Positions 28,589 through 37,669 of a stretch of DNA of 64,000 nt are shown here, in pieces. This DNA comes from Paracoccus alkanivorans (GTDB taxonomy: Bacteria; Pseudomonadota; Alphaproteobacteria; Rhodobacterales; Rhodobacteraceae), in contig NZ_QOKZ01000006.1 of the NCBI RefSeq assembly GCF_003697785.1, positions 62,001-126,000 on the forward strand, written 5' to 3'. The first letter of the stretch is position 1. Each line of letters opens with the position of its first letter. The notes beneath the pieces are model-generated. The model made no database searches, was not told where the DNA came from, and saw nothing but the letters and a program-made list of their open reading frames with translations. The position numbers and the translations under genes were made by a program.

Positions 28589-28935
28589 TCCCTCTTTTCC
28601 CTGTCCGGCGCTGTCCCGCCGGGCTTTGTGCCAAGCTCGGACGCGGTGCGCATCATCGTCTTGATGCCGGCCGCGAAGCCGAGAAATACGAACAGGATCA
28701 TCAGGAACGGCGTCGTGCCGAACAGATAATCCAGACCAAAACCGATCCCGAAGCCGAGCCCGAGGCCCGCAACGAGTTCGATCACCATACGCCAGGCAAC
28801 ATGCGCCTGATCATAGGCCGCCTTCGGCCTTTCGGCCTCGGGTTTTGGGGTCATGCGGGACAGCCGCTCCTCCAGATCGCGCAGCCGGTCGGTATCCTTC
28901 CCCCGATCCGCGCCGTTCTGGGGCCCTTCGGCCAT
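28585..28935 (-). CDS. atpI: AtpZ/AtpI family F0 assembly protein
   Basis: A 116-residue protein with a charged N-terminus and two membrane helices ([21 protein letters not shown] and [19 protein letters not shown]), the pattern of AtpI/AtpZ. It assists c-ring assembly or Mg2+/Ca2+ handling in other bacteria. It is the first gene of the F0 operon and overlaps atpB. Confidence 0.93.
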   Translation of the reverse strand: MAEGPQNGADRGKDTDRLRDLEERLSRMTPKPEAERPKAAYDQAHVAWRMVIELVAGLGLGFGIGFGLDYLFGTTPFLMILFVFLGFAAGIKTMMRTASELGTKPGGTAPDREKRD

Positions 28936-29155
28936 CTGTCACGCCCCCGTTATCACTCGAGCCGGTGTCTAGGGTGGATCGGCGCCCGAGTCAAGCAACG
29001 CAGCTGATTTCATATATATCTGTTTTGTATGGTTTTTTATTCCATGGCGAATTTCGCGAACAGCTTGCAATCCGATACGGCGGCAGACATTATTCAACCG
29101 CCAAGTTGAGCATTCCGCGCCATCCGCCCATTCCATCACCAAGGAACCACCCCCA

Positions 29156-29509
29156 ATGCCCGCCCCCTCACCCGACCGGCTGGACCAGATCTTCGCCGCC
29201 CTCGCCGATCCGACGCGGCGGAAGGTGCTGTCGATGCTGCTGGAGGACGACATGGCGGTCAGCGACGTGGCGGCACCCTTTGAAATGAGCCTTGCGGCGA
29301 TCTCGAAACATCTTGCGGCACTTGCGGCGGCAGGGCTGATCCGGCAGGAACGGCGGGGCCGGATCAACTGGTGCATGCTGGACCCCGAGGGAATGCGTGC
29401 GGCATCGGTCTGGATGCAGGGTTTCGGACAGTTCGACCCGGTGGACCTGGATGAATTCGAACGGTTCCTGGATGCGCAGATGCGCGAATGGGGCGAGGAT
29501 CAGGCATGA
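29156..29509 (+). CDS. ArsR/SmtB-family transcriptional regulator
   Basis: A 117-residue winged-helix regulator. The core LADPTRRKVLSMLLEDDMAVSDVA and the recognition helix MSLAAISKHLAALAAAGLIRQERRGR are typical of ArsR-type proteins. The metal-binding ELCVCD motif is absent, so it probably does not sense metals that way. It is 100 bp upstream of a PfkB kinase and may regulate it, which is only inferred. The ATG at 29156 fits the usual length. Confidence 0.9.
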   Translation: MPAPSPDRLDQIFAALADPTRRKVLSMLLEDDMAVSDVAAPFEMSLAAISKHLAALAAAGLIRQERRGRINWCMLDPEGMRAASVWMQGFGQFDPVDLDEFERFLDAQMREWGEDQA

Positions 29510-29544
29510 TGTTGCTGCGTTATCCGGTGATGGCCGGTGCCAGG

Positions 29545-29589
29545 CCGGGGCGCTGCCCCGGACCCCGAGGTATTTGCGCAAAGAAGAAG
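29545..29589 (+). repeat. Dispersed intergenic element, copy B, with hairpin
   Basis: A 7-bp hairpin CCGGGGC/GCCCCGG (29545-29561) is followed by ACCCCGAGG, then TATTTGCGC and AAAGAAGAAG (to 29589). The second part matches the copies at 8648-8680 and 34273-34305. Confidence 0.6.
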
Positions 29590-29609
29590 CCGCATTGGCC
29601 GGGAACCGC

Positions 29610-30491
29610 ATGAGTCTTCGCCCGGATATTCTGTGCATCGGTGCGATGCTGTGGGACGTGATCGGGCGGTCGTCCCGGCGGATGGCCTCTGGTGCCGATG
29701 TGCCCGGGCGGATCCGGCATCTGCCGGGGGGCGTGGCGCTAAATGTCGCCATCGCGCTGGCGCGGTGGCAATTGCGGCCCGCCGTGCTGTCGGCGGTGGG
29801 GCGCGATCCCGAGGGCGAGGCGCTGCTGGCCGAGGCCGAACGGCTTGGCGTGCTGACCGGATGGCTGACCCGCGATGCGGGGCCGCCCACCGATTGCTAT
29901 ATGGGGATAGAGGACAGCCAGGGGCTGATCGCCGCCATCGCCGATGTCCACGGGCTGGAACAGGCGGGCGAGGCGATCCTTGCGCCGCTCTCCGGGGAAC
30001 TCGCGCAATGGGCCGGACCGGTGGTGCTGGACGGCAACCTGACCGAGGATCTTCTGGCCGCGATCGCGCATTTTCCCCGCCTGACCGGGGCAGACCTTCG
30101 CGTTGTGCCCGCCAGTCCCGGCAAGGCCGAACGCCTGAAGCCGTTGATCGCTGCCCGGCGCGGATGTTTCTATCTTAACCGGCTGGAGGCCGAGATTCTC
30201 GCGGGCCGGACCTGTCCCGACGCCGCTTCTGCCGCAGAGGCCGTGGTGGCGCGGGGTGCGGCCCGGGTTCTGGTCACCGACGGTCCCCACCCCGCCGCCG
30301 ACGCGGTGGCAGGCGGCGCGACCCTGACCGCGGCTCCGCCATCGGTGAATATCGCGCGGGTCACCGGGGCGGGCGACTGTTTCCTGGCCGCGCATCTGGC
30401 AGCCGAATTGAACCACCGGCCGCGCGAGGCGGCTCTGCGGCAGGCGGTGGAGGCCGCCGCCGCCCATGTTTCGGGAAAGGACGTTCCATGA
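29610..30491 (+). CDS. psuK: PfkB-family kinase, probably pseudouridine kinase
   Basis: A 293-residue ribokinase-fold sugar kinase. The N-terminal ILCIGAMLWDVIG and the catalytic GAGDCFLAAHLAAE (base Asp) mark the family. It overlaps psuG by 4 bp (ATGA), so the likely substrate is pseudouridine, phosphorylated to pseudouridine 5'-phosphate before PsuG splits it. The start at 29610 follows the dispersed repeat; upstream in-frame codons read through the arsR gene. A PfkB kinase followed by psuG is the standard pair for pseudouridine breakdown. Confidence 0.85.
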   Translation: MSLRPDILCIGAMLWDVIGRSSRRMASGADVPGRIRHLPGGVALNVAIALARWQLRPAVLSAVGRDPEGEALLAEAERLGVLTGWLTRDAGPPTDCYMGIEDSQGLIAAIADVHGLEQAGEAILAPLSGELAQWAGPVVLDGNLTEDLLAAIAHFPRLTGADLRVVPASPGKAERLKPLIAARRGCFYLNRLEAEILAGRTCPDAASAAEAVVARGAARVLVTDGPHPAADAVAGGATLTAAPPSVNIARVTGAGDCFLAAHLAAELNHRPREAALRQAVEAAAAHVSGKDVP

Positions 30492-31411
30492 AAGACGCAC
30501 CGCTGACATTTTCGCCCGAGGTCTCGGCCGCATTGGCCGACGGCCGCCCGGTTGTGGCGCTGGAATCGACGATCATCACCCATGGCATGCCCTATCCGCA
30601 GAATCTGGAAATGGCGCGCGAGGTCGAAAGCGTGATCCGCGATGCGGGCGCCACCCCTGCCACGATCGCGGTGATGGGCGGGCAGATCCATATCGGCCTG
30701 ACCGATCCAGCGCTGGAGGCGCTGGCGCAGACCCCGCCCGGGCAGGCGATGAAGCTGTCGCGTGCCGACCTGGCCGTTTGCCTGGCCACGGGCCGCACCG
30801 GCGCGACCACGGTCGCGGCAACCATGATTTGCGCCCATCTGGCGGGCATCCGGGTTTTTGCCACTGGCGGCATCGGCGGGGTCCATCGCGGTGCCGAAAG
30901 CAGCTTTGACATTTCCGCCGATCTGCATGAACTGGCCCAGACCCCGGTGACCGTGGTCGCGGCGGGCGCCAAGGCGATCCTCGATCTGCCCAAGACCTGG
31001 GAGGTGCTGGAGACGCTCGGCGTGCCGGTCATCGCCTATGGGCAGGACGAGCTGCCCGCCTTCTGGTCGCGTGGCTCGGGCATTCCGGCGCCGCTGCGCA
31101 TGGACAGCCCCGCGGATATCGCAGCGAGCGCTGCGATGCGGGCCCGGCTTGGATTGAGGGGCGGGCAGCTTGTCGCCAACCCGATCCCGGCAGAGGCGGA
31201 GATCCCCCGCCACGAGATCATGCCGGTGATCGAGCGGGCGTTGTCCGAGGCCGAGGCGCAGCGGATCGCGGCAAAGTCGGTCACACCCTTCCTGCTACAG
31301 CGGATTTTCGAGTTGACCGGCGGACGATCGCTGCAATCGAATATCGCACTGGTGCTGAACAATGCACGGCTGGCTGCCGGAATAGCCTCAGAGATGAGCG
31401 GGAGCTCTTGA
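30488..31411 (+). CDS. psuG: Pseudouridine-5'-phosphate glycosidase
   Basis: A 307-residue enzyme splitting pseudouridine 5'-phosphate to uracil and ribose 5-phosphate. The motifs VVALESTIITHGMPYP, GRTGATTVAATM, ATGGIGGVHRGAE and KAILDLPKTWEVLETLGVPV are all characteristic. It is coupled to the kinase upstream. Its last 24 bp overlap the end of the convergent Hint-domain gene. Confidence 0.95.
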   Translation: MKDAPLTFSPEVSAALADGRPVVALESTIITHGMPYPQNLEMAREVESVIRDAGATPATIAVMGGQIHIGLTDPALEALAQTPPGQAMKLSRADLAVCLATGRTGATTVAATMICAHLAGIRVFATGGIGGVHRGAESSFDISADLHELAQTPVTVVAAGAKAILDLPKTWEVLETLGVPVIAYGQDELPAFWSRGSGIPAPLRMDSPADIAASAAMRARLGLRGGQLVANPIPAEAEIPRHEIMPVIERALSEAEAQRIAAKSVTPFLLQRIFELTGGRSLQSNIALVLNNARLAAGIASEMSGSS

Positions 31412-33274
31412 ACGGGCCTGCAGCGGCCTGCCGTTCCTGATATGCCGCTCGACCAGCCGGCGAGCCTTGTGCCCGTCGACCAGGCTGGCGGCGGGTGCCT
31501 CTTCGATCAGATGCGAGAATATCGCGGCATATTCCGCAATGAGAGCCTTGGGCAGCAGGCGCATGGCCAGCGGCCCGGGGAAAAAGCTTTCGCTCCAGCA
31601 GCCATCGGCCTCGATGATCTCATGGGTGTCGAAGATCAGGTGGATATAGGTTACAGACGCCTCGGGGCGTGGTTGCGTCACCCCCGGCAAGCCCAGCAGC
31701 GCCTTGGCGGAAACGAGCGCGACCGATCCGGTCATCCTGCCGGCGATCCTGCTGTCGATCAGGACGCGGTGCTGCGGCGACACGCAGATGTCCCGCCGTG
31801 GCACGCCTTTTCCCAAGGCTCCGGCGGAAATGCGCACCGGCCAGATATTGCCGTGGGCCTGCAATTGGCCCTGCTCCAGTGTCTTGCTGTGAACGGCGCG
31901 CAATTCACGGAACGCCCCGCCATAGGTCAGCACCCTGTCACCCGGCTGCAGCGCTTCTATCCCGGTCTCGCCCTTGGATGTCCGGATCAGCGTGCCTGCG
32001 GTGAAACAGGCCACGTCCACGTTAAGATTATCCGTCGTCAAATCCGCCCTGGTCGTGTTCAGCACCCGCAGGAAGCCATCACCCGAACCACCCGACAAGT
32101 CGATCAGGATGGAGCCGTCATCCATTTCGGTCGTCGCGGCCCGGACATCCTCCAGCGTCTCGAAATAGGAGTTCAGGTCGATGACATCGCCGCCGGCGGC
32201 CTCGAAATCGCTGATCTGCGCCGTGCCACCGCCTCCGAAACCGCTGCCTGCGAACCAGTCGGCCCCTTCCCCACCGGCAAGCGTATCGTCACCGCTGCCG
32301 CCATCGATGTAATCCGTGCCCGTTCCGCCATCGATACTGTCGCCCCCATCGCCGCCGAAGATGCTGTCATCGCCGCCCGCGCCCAACAAGGTATCCGCGT
32401 TCACCCCGCCATAGATATTCTCGTGAAAGAACTGCCCCTGGACGGTGGTCAGCGTGGATCCGGCCGTTTGCGCGGAAAGCAGCGTCATGCGCGCGAAATC
32501 ATCCGCCGTTCGGGCGGCATCGCCACCCAGGCCTTCGATGGCAGCGGCGAGATCGGCATAATGCGGCGAGAACGATGTCGATTCGACCCAGGTTTCATGC
32601 GTCGGTGTGCCCGGAGCGCCTGATTCGACACCGCGGGCAGTGGTGCCGATCAGATAGGTCTCTGCCGTGCCGTCACCATCCGCGTCGTAATCCAGGTAGT
32701 TTCCGCCACCGCTCATCCCGTCAACGATCTCGGCATCATCGATGCGGAAATAGCCGCCGACATCGCCATTCACGTCCTGTTCGGTATAGGAAGACAGCGT
32801 TCCGGTCGTCTGATGCAGCGTTCCCGCCTCTCCGTTCAGCGAGTTCGCCGCACTCGGGTAACCGGTGATGGTAACAGTACCCGACAGGTCATCAGGGTTA
32901 TTGGCGATCAGCAGCGGAATGGCCGGCCCGTCATAATACTCACCGGTGCTGGCAAGGCGGTCGCCGACATGCATGCTCATGTCGAAGCCCGCTTTCACGA
33001 AATCCGGGTTGCCGTCGAGATCGGTATCGTCGCGATAGGAATCCCACGGCTCGCCGCCCCCGGGCATGGTATAGTCCAGTTCGGTCGTGCCGTGGCTTTC
33101 TGCCTCTCCGGCAAGGCCGCGCTGCGGAATCGCCGTGCCGCCGCCGCCCGGGGCCGGATCGTGATTGGCGCTGAAATATATGCCGCCGCCGATATGCATG
33201 CCCGAGAATTTGACATCCACCGAGGTCAGGTGTTCGATTTCGGTGGAATCGGGGTCGACTATTTCAAGAACCAT
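31388..33274 (-). CDS. RTX-repeat and Hint-domain protein with protease-like N-terminus
   Basis: A 628-residue probably secreted protein. Residues ~1-270 look like a trypsin/V8-type protease: GGGIYFSANH, FDMSMHVG, TITGYPS and DGMSGGG resemble His-, Asp- and Ser-loop surroundings, but the usual TAAH histidine box is not seen. Residues ~285-350 are Ca-binding RTX repeats (GAGGDDSIFGGDGGDSIDGG). A Hint domain follows from Cys in VACFTAGTLIRTSKG through SPQHRVLIDSR, then a basic tail. AGGAAGG precedes the ATG. Hint domains self-cleave in hedgehog and intein proteins; autoprocessing here is inferred. Confidence 0.82.
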   Translation of the reverse strand: MVLEIVDPDSTEIEHLTSVDVKFSGMHIGGGIYFSANHDPAPGGGGTAIPQRGLAGEAESHGTTELDYTMPGGGEPWDSYRDDTDLDGNPDFVKAGFDMSMHVGDRLASTGEYYDGPAIPLLIANNPDDLSGTVTITGYPSAANSLNGEAGTLHQTTGTLSSYTEQDVNGDVGGYFRIDDAEIVDGMSGGGNYLDYDADGDGTAETYLIGTTARGVESGAPGTPTHETWVESTSFSPHYADLAAAIEGLGGDAARTADDFARMTLLSAQTAGSTLTTVQGQFFHENIYGGVNADTLLGAGGDDSIFGGDGGDSIDGGTGTDYIDGGSGDDTLAGGEGADWFAGSGFGGGGTAQISDFEAAGGDVIDLNSYFETLEDVRAATTEMDDGSILIDLSGGSGDGFLRVLNTTRADLTTDNLNVDVACFTAGTLIRTSKGETGIEALQPGDRVLTYGGAFRELRAVHSKTLEQGQLQAHGNIWPVRISAGALGKGVPRRDICVSPQHRVLIDSRIAGRMTGSVALVSAKALLGLPGVTQPRPEASVTYIHLIFDTHEIIEADGCWSESFFPGPLAMRLLPKALIAEYAAIFSHLIEEAPAASLVDGHKARRLVERHIRNGRPLQARSRAPAHL

Positions 33275-33529
33275 GGCCTTCCTGCGCTACTATTGACCGT
33301 CAACAACGGATGGACGGGGGAAATGGCCCCGATCAACATTCCGTTACCATCTCTTAGCATGGGTGGACTGCACAGTCTGCCAAAATCATCGGCCATTCAG
33401 GGATTTGACAGCATATGGTCCAGCTGGGGCCGGTGGTCGCCCGAACCTGTCATGATGGTTTTCAAAAATACGCTCAGCGCATCTTTACCCTCTTGACCGG
33501 AACGCGAACTGCACTGTTCTCTGCATTCC

Positions 33530-34228
33530 ATGTCAAGACCCGAGCCCATACCGCTGCAACTGCCTCCGCGCAAACCGGGGCTGTTGGCGATGCTGCGCTC
33601 CAATTTCCTCGCGGGACTGGTGGTTGTGGCGCCAATCGGTATCACCGTCTGGCTCATCTGGACGCTGACCGGCTGGATGGATAGCTGGGTGCTGCCGATG
33701 ATCCCGGCGCGCTGGCGGCCCGAGAATTACATCGGCATCAACCTGCGCGGCGTCGGCGTGGTGGTCTTCCTGATGTTCACGGTGCTGATCGGCTGGCTGG
33801 CCAAGGGCTGGCTGGGCCGTTCGCTGCTGCGGACGGGCGAACAAATCGTGTCGCGGATGCCGATCGTGCGTTCGATCTATGGCGGGCTCAAGCAGATCGC
33901 CGAAACCATCCTGTCGCAGAGCGAGGCACGTTTTGACCGCACCTGCCTGATCGAATATCCCCGCAAGGGATTATGGGGGGTGGGTTTTGTCGCGGGACCC
34001 GCGAAGGGGGAAATCCTCCGGCACACCTCCGAAGACCTGATCGCGGTCTTTGTGCCGACCACCCCGAACCCGACATCGGGTTTCCTGATCTATACCCCTG
34101 CCAGCGAGGTGACCTTCCTCGACATGTCGGTCGAGGACGCCGCCAAGCTGGTGATATCGGCGGGGCTGGTCTATCCGCCGGCAAGACCTCGCCCTGCCGA
34201 TGACACGGAAGCCTCCGAATCCGAATAG
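33530..34228 (+). CDS. DUF502 family membrane protein
   Basis: A 232-residue inner-membrane protein. Two hydrophobic segments (NFLAGLVVVAPIGITVWLIW and GVGVVVFLMFTVLIGWLA) are followed by the DUF502 signature PIVRSIYGGLKQIAETIL and NPTSGFLIYTP. Function is unknown. Start MSRPEPIPLQLPP is conserved-looking although no clear ribosome-binding site is seen. A hairpin and the dispersed repeat lie downstream. Confidence 0.9.
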   Translation: MSRPEPIPLQLPPRKPGLLAMLRSNFLAGLVVVAPIGITVWLIWTLTGWMDSWVLPMIPARWRPENYIGINLRGVGVVVFLMFTVLIGWLAKGWLGRSLLRTGEQIVSRMPIVRSIYGGLKQIAETILSQSEARFDRTCLIEYPRKGLWGVGFVAGPAKGEILRHTSEDLIAVFVPTTPNPTSGFLIYTPASEVTFLDMSVEDAAKLVISAGLVYPPARPRPADDTEASESE

Positions 34229-34243
34229 ACTGACCGAACGAAC

Positions 34244-34275
34244 AAGGGGCCGCCCCTATTCCGGGCCAGCCCCTT
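34244..34275 (+). terminator. Terminator after DUF502 gene
   Basis: AAGGGGC (34244-34250) pairs with GCCCCTT (34269-34275), followed by a T-rich CTTCTTT. The T-rich part is also the end of the dispersed element on the other strand. Confidence 0.6.
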
Positions 34276-34305
34276 CTTCTTTATGCAAATATCCCCGCCG
34301 GAGGC
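34273..34305 (-). repeat. Dispersed intergenic element, copy C
   Basis: On the minus strand it opens with GCCTCCGGCGGGG, contains TATTTGCAT and ends AAAGAAGAAG, matching copies A (8648-8680) and B (29562-29589). Confidence 0.6.
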
Positions 34306-34346
34306 ATCCGGCATCGCGGGCGCGCCAAGGCCCGGGACGACGCGAA

Positions 34347-35096
34347 TCAGCCCTTTTCGGCCATCTTCGCACGCAGCCCCTCGACCGTGGCGGTCAGTCC
34401 TTCGGCGGGCACGCCCCGCAAAAGTTCGTCGCCAATCACGAAGGTCGGAGTGCCCATGATCGCCATCCGCTCTGCCAGTTGATGGTTCTCGCGCAGCACG
34501 TCGCTGACCTCGTCGGTATTCATCCGGTTCACGGCTTCGTCGGCATCGACCCCGATCTTCTCCGCGATCTTTCTCAATGCCTCGATCGTTGCCGGGCTGC
34601 GCAGGGCGATCAACTCGTCATGGGCTTTCATATAGGCCTCGTCCCCGGCGATCTGCTTGACGGCCACGGCGAATCGGGACGAAGCCTCACTATCCTGCCC
34701 GAGGATCGGAAATTCCTTCAGGATCAGCTTGATATTGCCATCATCCTCGACAATTTTCTTGACCTCGTCATTGAACCGGCGGCAGACGCCGCAGCGATAA
34801 TCGATGAATTCGACCATGGTCAGGTCGCCATCGGGATTGCCGCCCACCCATGAATGCCCGTCCTCGAAAATCGCCTCGCGGTTGGCCGCGACCAGTTGCT
34901 GATCGTTTTCCACCGACTCGGCGGCGCGGCGCTCCTCCAGCACGTTGATCGATTCGACCAGCACCTCGGGATTGGCCATAAGGTATTCGCGCACCGCCTC
35001 GCCAAAGGCGGCCTTTTCCTCTTCGGACATCGCATTGATATCGAATGCCATGACCGGGGTCGCGGTCAGCAGCAGCACGGCGATCAGTCGTTTCAT
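34347..35096 (-). CDS. DsbA-family thioredoxin-like protein
   Basis: A 249-residue exported thiol-disulfide protein. The signal peptide MKRLIAVLLLTATPVMA starts at 35096, which decides the start. A helical N-terminal extension follows, then the active site CGVC (Cys102, Cys105) in IDYRCGVCRRF and the cis-Pro loop GTPTFVIGDEL. This architecture resembles BdbD/ScsC-type DsbA relatives with an N-terminal helix that may help oligomerise. It probably oxidises or isomerises disulfides in the periplasm. Confidence 0.92.
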   Translation of the reverse strand: MKRLIAVLLLTATPVMAFDINAMSEEEKAAFGEAVREYLMANPEVLVESINVLEERRAAESVENDQQLVAANREAIFEDGHSWVGGNPDGDLTMVEFIDYRCGVCRRFNDEVKKIVEDDGNIKLILKEFPILGQDSEASSRFAVAVKQIAGDEAYMKAHDELIALRSPATIEALRKIAEKIGVDADEAVNRMNTDEVSDVLRENHQLAERMAIMGTPTFVIGDELLRGVPAEGLTATVEGLRAKMAEKG

Positions 35097-35249
35097 CGGG
35101 AACCTCTGGACATAATTCCGGCGCAACTTGGCCTCTGGGCGCGGCAATGGCAAGAAATGCCGCAACACGGCTCTGTGAAGCCGCCAAAAGGCTAGAGCCC
35201 AACGGCGCGCCGCGTTAAGAAGGCGCAAAACGAATATTGAGGCCCGAGC

Positions 35250-36383
35250 ATGCGTCAATCCGCCCGCGGACAGGTTGATCCGTTCATCGTCATGGATGTG
35301 ATGGCCGCCGCCGCGCGGGCCGAGGCCGATGGCCGGCACATCATCCATATGGAGGTCGGCCAGCCCGGCACCCCTGCCCCCGCAGGCGCGCGCAAGGCAC
35401 TGGCGTCAGTGCTGGAACAGCCGCTCGGCTATACCGTCGCCCTCGGATTGCCCGAATTGCGGCGGGGAATCGCGGATCTGTATCACCGCTGGTATGGGGT
35501 CGATCTCGACCCGGCCCGCGTGGTGGTGACCCCGGGCAGCAGCGGGGCGTTCATCCTTGCCTTCTCGGCGCTGTTCGATGCCGGGGACCGGGTGGCAATG
35601 GGATATCCCGGCTATCCAAGCTATCGCCAGATCCTGCGCGCCATGTCGCTGGAGCCTGTTGGGATCGAGACCCGGCCCGAGGACCGCTATCAGCCCCGAC
35701 CCGGCGCGCTGCCCGATGCGGAGGGACTGATCCTCGCCTCGCCCGGCAACCCTTCGGGAACGGTGCTGCGGCCGGACGAGATGCGGGCCCTGACGCAGGC
35801 CGCGGCGGCAAAGGGCATGGCGGTGATCTCGGACGAGATTTACCACGGTCTCAGCTATGGCGACCGCTGCCATTCCGCGCTCGAGGTCAGTGATGAGGTT
35901 TTTGTCGTAAACTCCTTCAGCAAGTATTTTTCCATGACCGGATGGCGGATCGGCTGGATGATCGTGCCCGAAACGCATCTGCGCACGGTCGAGCGGCTGG
36001 CACAGAACCTGTTCATCTGCCCCCCGCATGCCAGCCAGGTAGCGGCGCTGGCCGCGTTGGATTGCGAGGACGAGGCGCGGGCTAATCTGGCCGTTTACCG
36101 GGAAAATCGCCGCCTGATGCTGGAAGGGTTGCCGAAAGCCGGCTTTACCCGGATCGCCCCGCCGGAAGGGGCGTTCTATATCTATGCTGACGTGTCGGAT
36201 TTTACCGATAATTCGCTGGCTTTCGCGACGGAAATTCTTGATCGTGCCGGGGTGGCGGTTACGCCGGGGCTGGATTTCGATCCGGATCGGGGCGCGCGCA
36301 GCCTGCGGTTTTCCTATGCCCGTGCGACCGCCGATATTGTCGAGGGGTTGCGGCGCTTGACGGAATTCATGGCGGCGCGATGA
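35250..36383 (+). CDS. Class I/II pyridoxal-phosphate aminotransferase
   Basis: A 377-residue fold type I aminotransferase. The PLP lysine is in NSFSKYFSMTGWRIGW; the NPSGT and SDEIYHGLSY segments and the C-terminal LRFSYA arginine motif are present. It resembles aspartate/aromatic aminotransferases; the substrate cannot be assigned. It overlaps the amidase gene by 4 bp, which is probably only shared transcription. Confidence 0.93.
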   Translation: MRQSARGQVDPFIVMDVMAAAARAEADGRHIIHMEVGQPGTPAPAGARKALASVLEQPLGYTVALGLPELRRGIADLYHRWYGVDLDPARVVVTPGSSGAFILAFSALFDAGDRVAMGYPGYPSYRQILRAMSLEPVGIETRPEDRYQPRPGALPDAEGLILASPGNPSGTVLRPDEMRALTQAAAAKGMAVISDEIYHGLSYGDRCHSALEVSDEVFVVNSFSKYFSMTGWRIGWMIVPETHLRTVERLAQNLFICPPHASQVAALAALDCEDEARANLAVYRENRRLMLEGLPKAGFTRIAPPEGAFYIYADVSDFTDNSLAFATEILDRAGVAVTPGLDFDPDRGARSLRFSYARATADIVEGLRRLTEFMAAR

Positions 36384-37597
36384 AACTTGCCCTGCTCAGA
36401 TGGCTGGTGCTGTGCCTTGCATTGCTGATGCCCCCGCCGGTCCTCGGGCAAGAGGCCGCCCGTCTGGATATCGGCGCGTCTTCGCTGGTCCTCGAGGAAA
36501 ACGGCTGGTGGCGCGAGCCGTCGATGGAACTGACCCTGACGCTCAGCCGGGCGGTTCCCTACCGGGCGGTCGTGGTCGGCGATCCGCTTCGCCTGATCGT
36601 CGACATGAAGGGCGCCGATCTGAGCGGCCTGCGACCCGAGGATCTTTTCGGCCATGATTCGGTTCCGGCCGTCCGGTGGGGTGCGTTCCGGCGCGGATGG
36701 TCGCGTGTCGTGATCGAGCTGCCCGGCCCCTATGCCATCGCAAGCGCCGGGCAGCAGACCAGCTCTCCGCAGGCGGTTATCCGGGTCGCGCTGGAGCCGG
36801 TCGACGAGGACGAGTTCACTCCGCTGCCCAGTGCAACCGCCGCGCTTCGCAACCTGCCCCCACCCGCCGATCTGCCCGATGCCGCGCCACCGCCCGACGG
36901 GTTGACCGTGGTGCTCGATCCGGGACATGGCGGCTTTGACCCCGGAGCGCAGGCGGGCGGGGAGACCGAGGCCGATGTCGTCCTGGGCTTTGCCAAGGAA
37001 CTGCGCAGCGCGCTGGAAGCGCAGGGGATCAAGGTCGGAATGACGCGCGAGGAGGACCGCTTTGTCGGGCTCGAAGAGCGGATGACAACGGCAAGGAACG
37101 CAAGGGCCGATTTGTTCCTGTCGCTGCATGCCGATGCATTGCCCAAGGGACAGGCGGCGGGGGCGACGGTCTATGTATGGAACCCCAATGCGAATGACCG
37201 CGCGGCAGAACAGCTGGCCATGCGCCACGATCGCGACGACCTGCTGTCGGGGATCGACCTGAAGGGCAAGGATGACAAGCTGGCTGCGGTGATGATGGAT
37301 TTCGCCCGCACCGACACGCAGCCAAGATCCGAGAATTTCGCCCGTTTCCTGATCTCGCGCATGGCTTTGCAGGACATCGGACTGCATGACCGTCCGGTGC
37401 AGGGTGCTGCATTCTCGGTGCTGAAATCGCCCGATATCCCCTCGGCCCTGCTGGAGCTGGGCTTCATCACCGATGCGCGCGACCGTGCCAACCTGACGGA
37501 TCCCCTGTGGCGCAAGCGCATGGTGCGCATCCTTGTCGAGGCAATCACGGGCTGGGCCCGGGACGAGCGCGCAAGGCAGGCAAATTTGCGCGACTGA
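36380..37597 (+). CDS. amiC: N-acetylmuramoyl-L-alanine amidase (AmiC type)
   Basis: A 405-residue periplasmic amidase. A signal peptide (MKLALLRWLVLCLALLMPPPVLGQ) is followed by an AMIN domain (about 25-140) that targets peptidoglycan or the division site, then Amidase_3 from about 175. Zinc ligands are seen in VVLDPGHGGFDPGA and LFLSLHADA. It cuts the bond between MurNAc and L-Ala to separate daughter cells. PBP1A follows 72 bp later. Confidence 0.93.
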   Translation: MKLALLRWLVLCLALLMPPPVLGQEAARLDIGASSLVLEENGWWREPSMELTLTLSRAVPYRAVVVGDPLRLIVDMKGADLSGLRPEDLFGHDSVPAVRWGAFRRGWSRVVIELPGPYAIASAGQQTSSPQAVIRVALEPVDEDEFTPLPSATAALRNLPPPADLPDAAPPPDGLTVVLDPGHGGFDPGAQAGGETEADVVLGFAKELRSALEAQGIKVGMTREEDRFVGLEERMTTARNARADLFLSLHADALPKGQAAGATVYVWNPNANDRAAEQLAMRHDRDDLLSGIDLKGKDDKLAAVMMDFARTDTQPRSENFARFLISRMALQDIGLHDRPVQGAAFSVLKSPDIPSALLELGFITDARDRANLTDPLWRKRMVRILVEAITGWARDERARQANLRD

Positions 37598-37669
37598 ATA
37601 ACCGACTGTTGTTTTGACGCGACCTCACGCTCCCGTTATAGACTGGGACAAACATGGGAAAGGCCCTCC

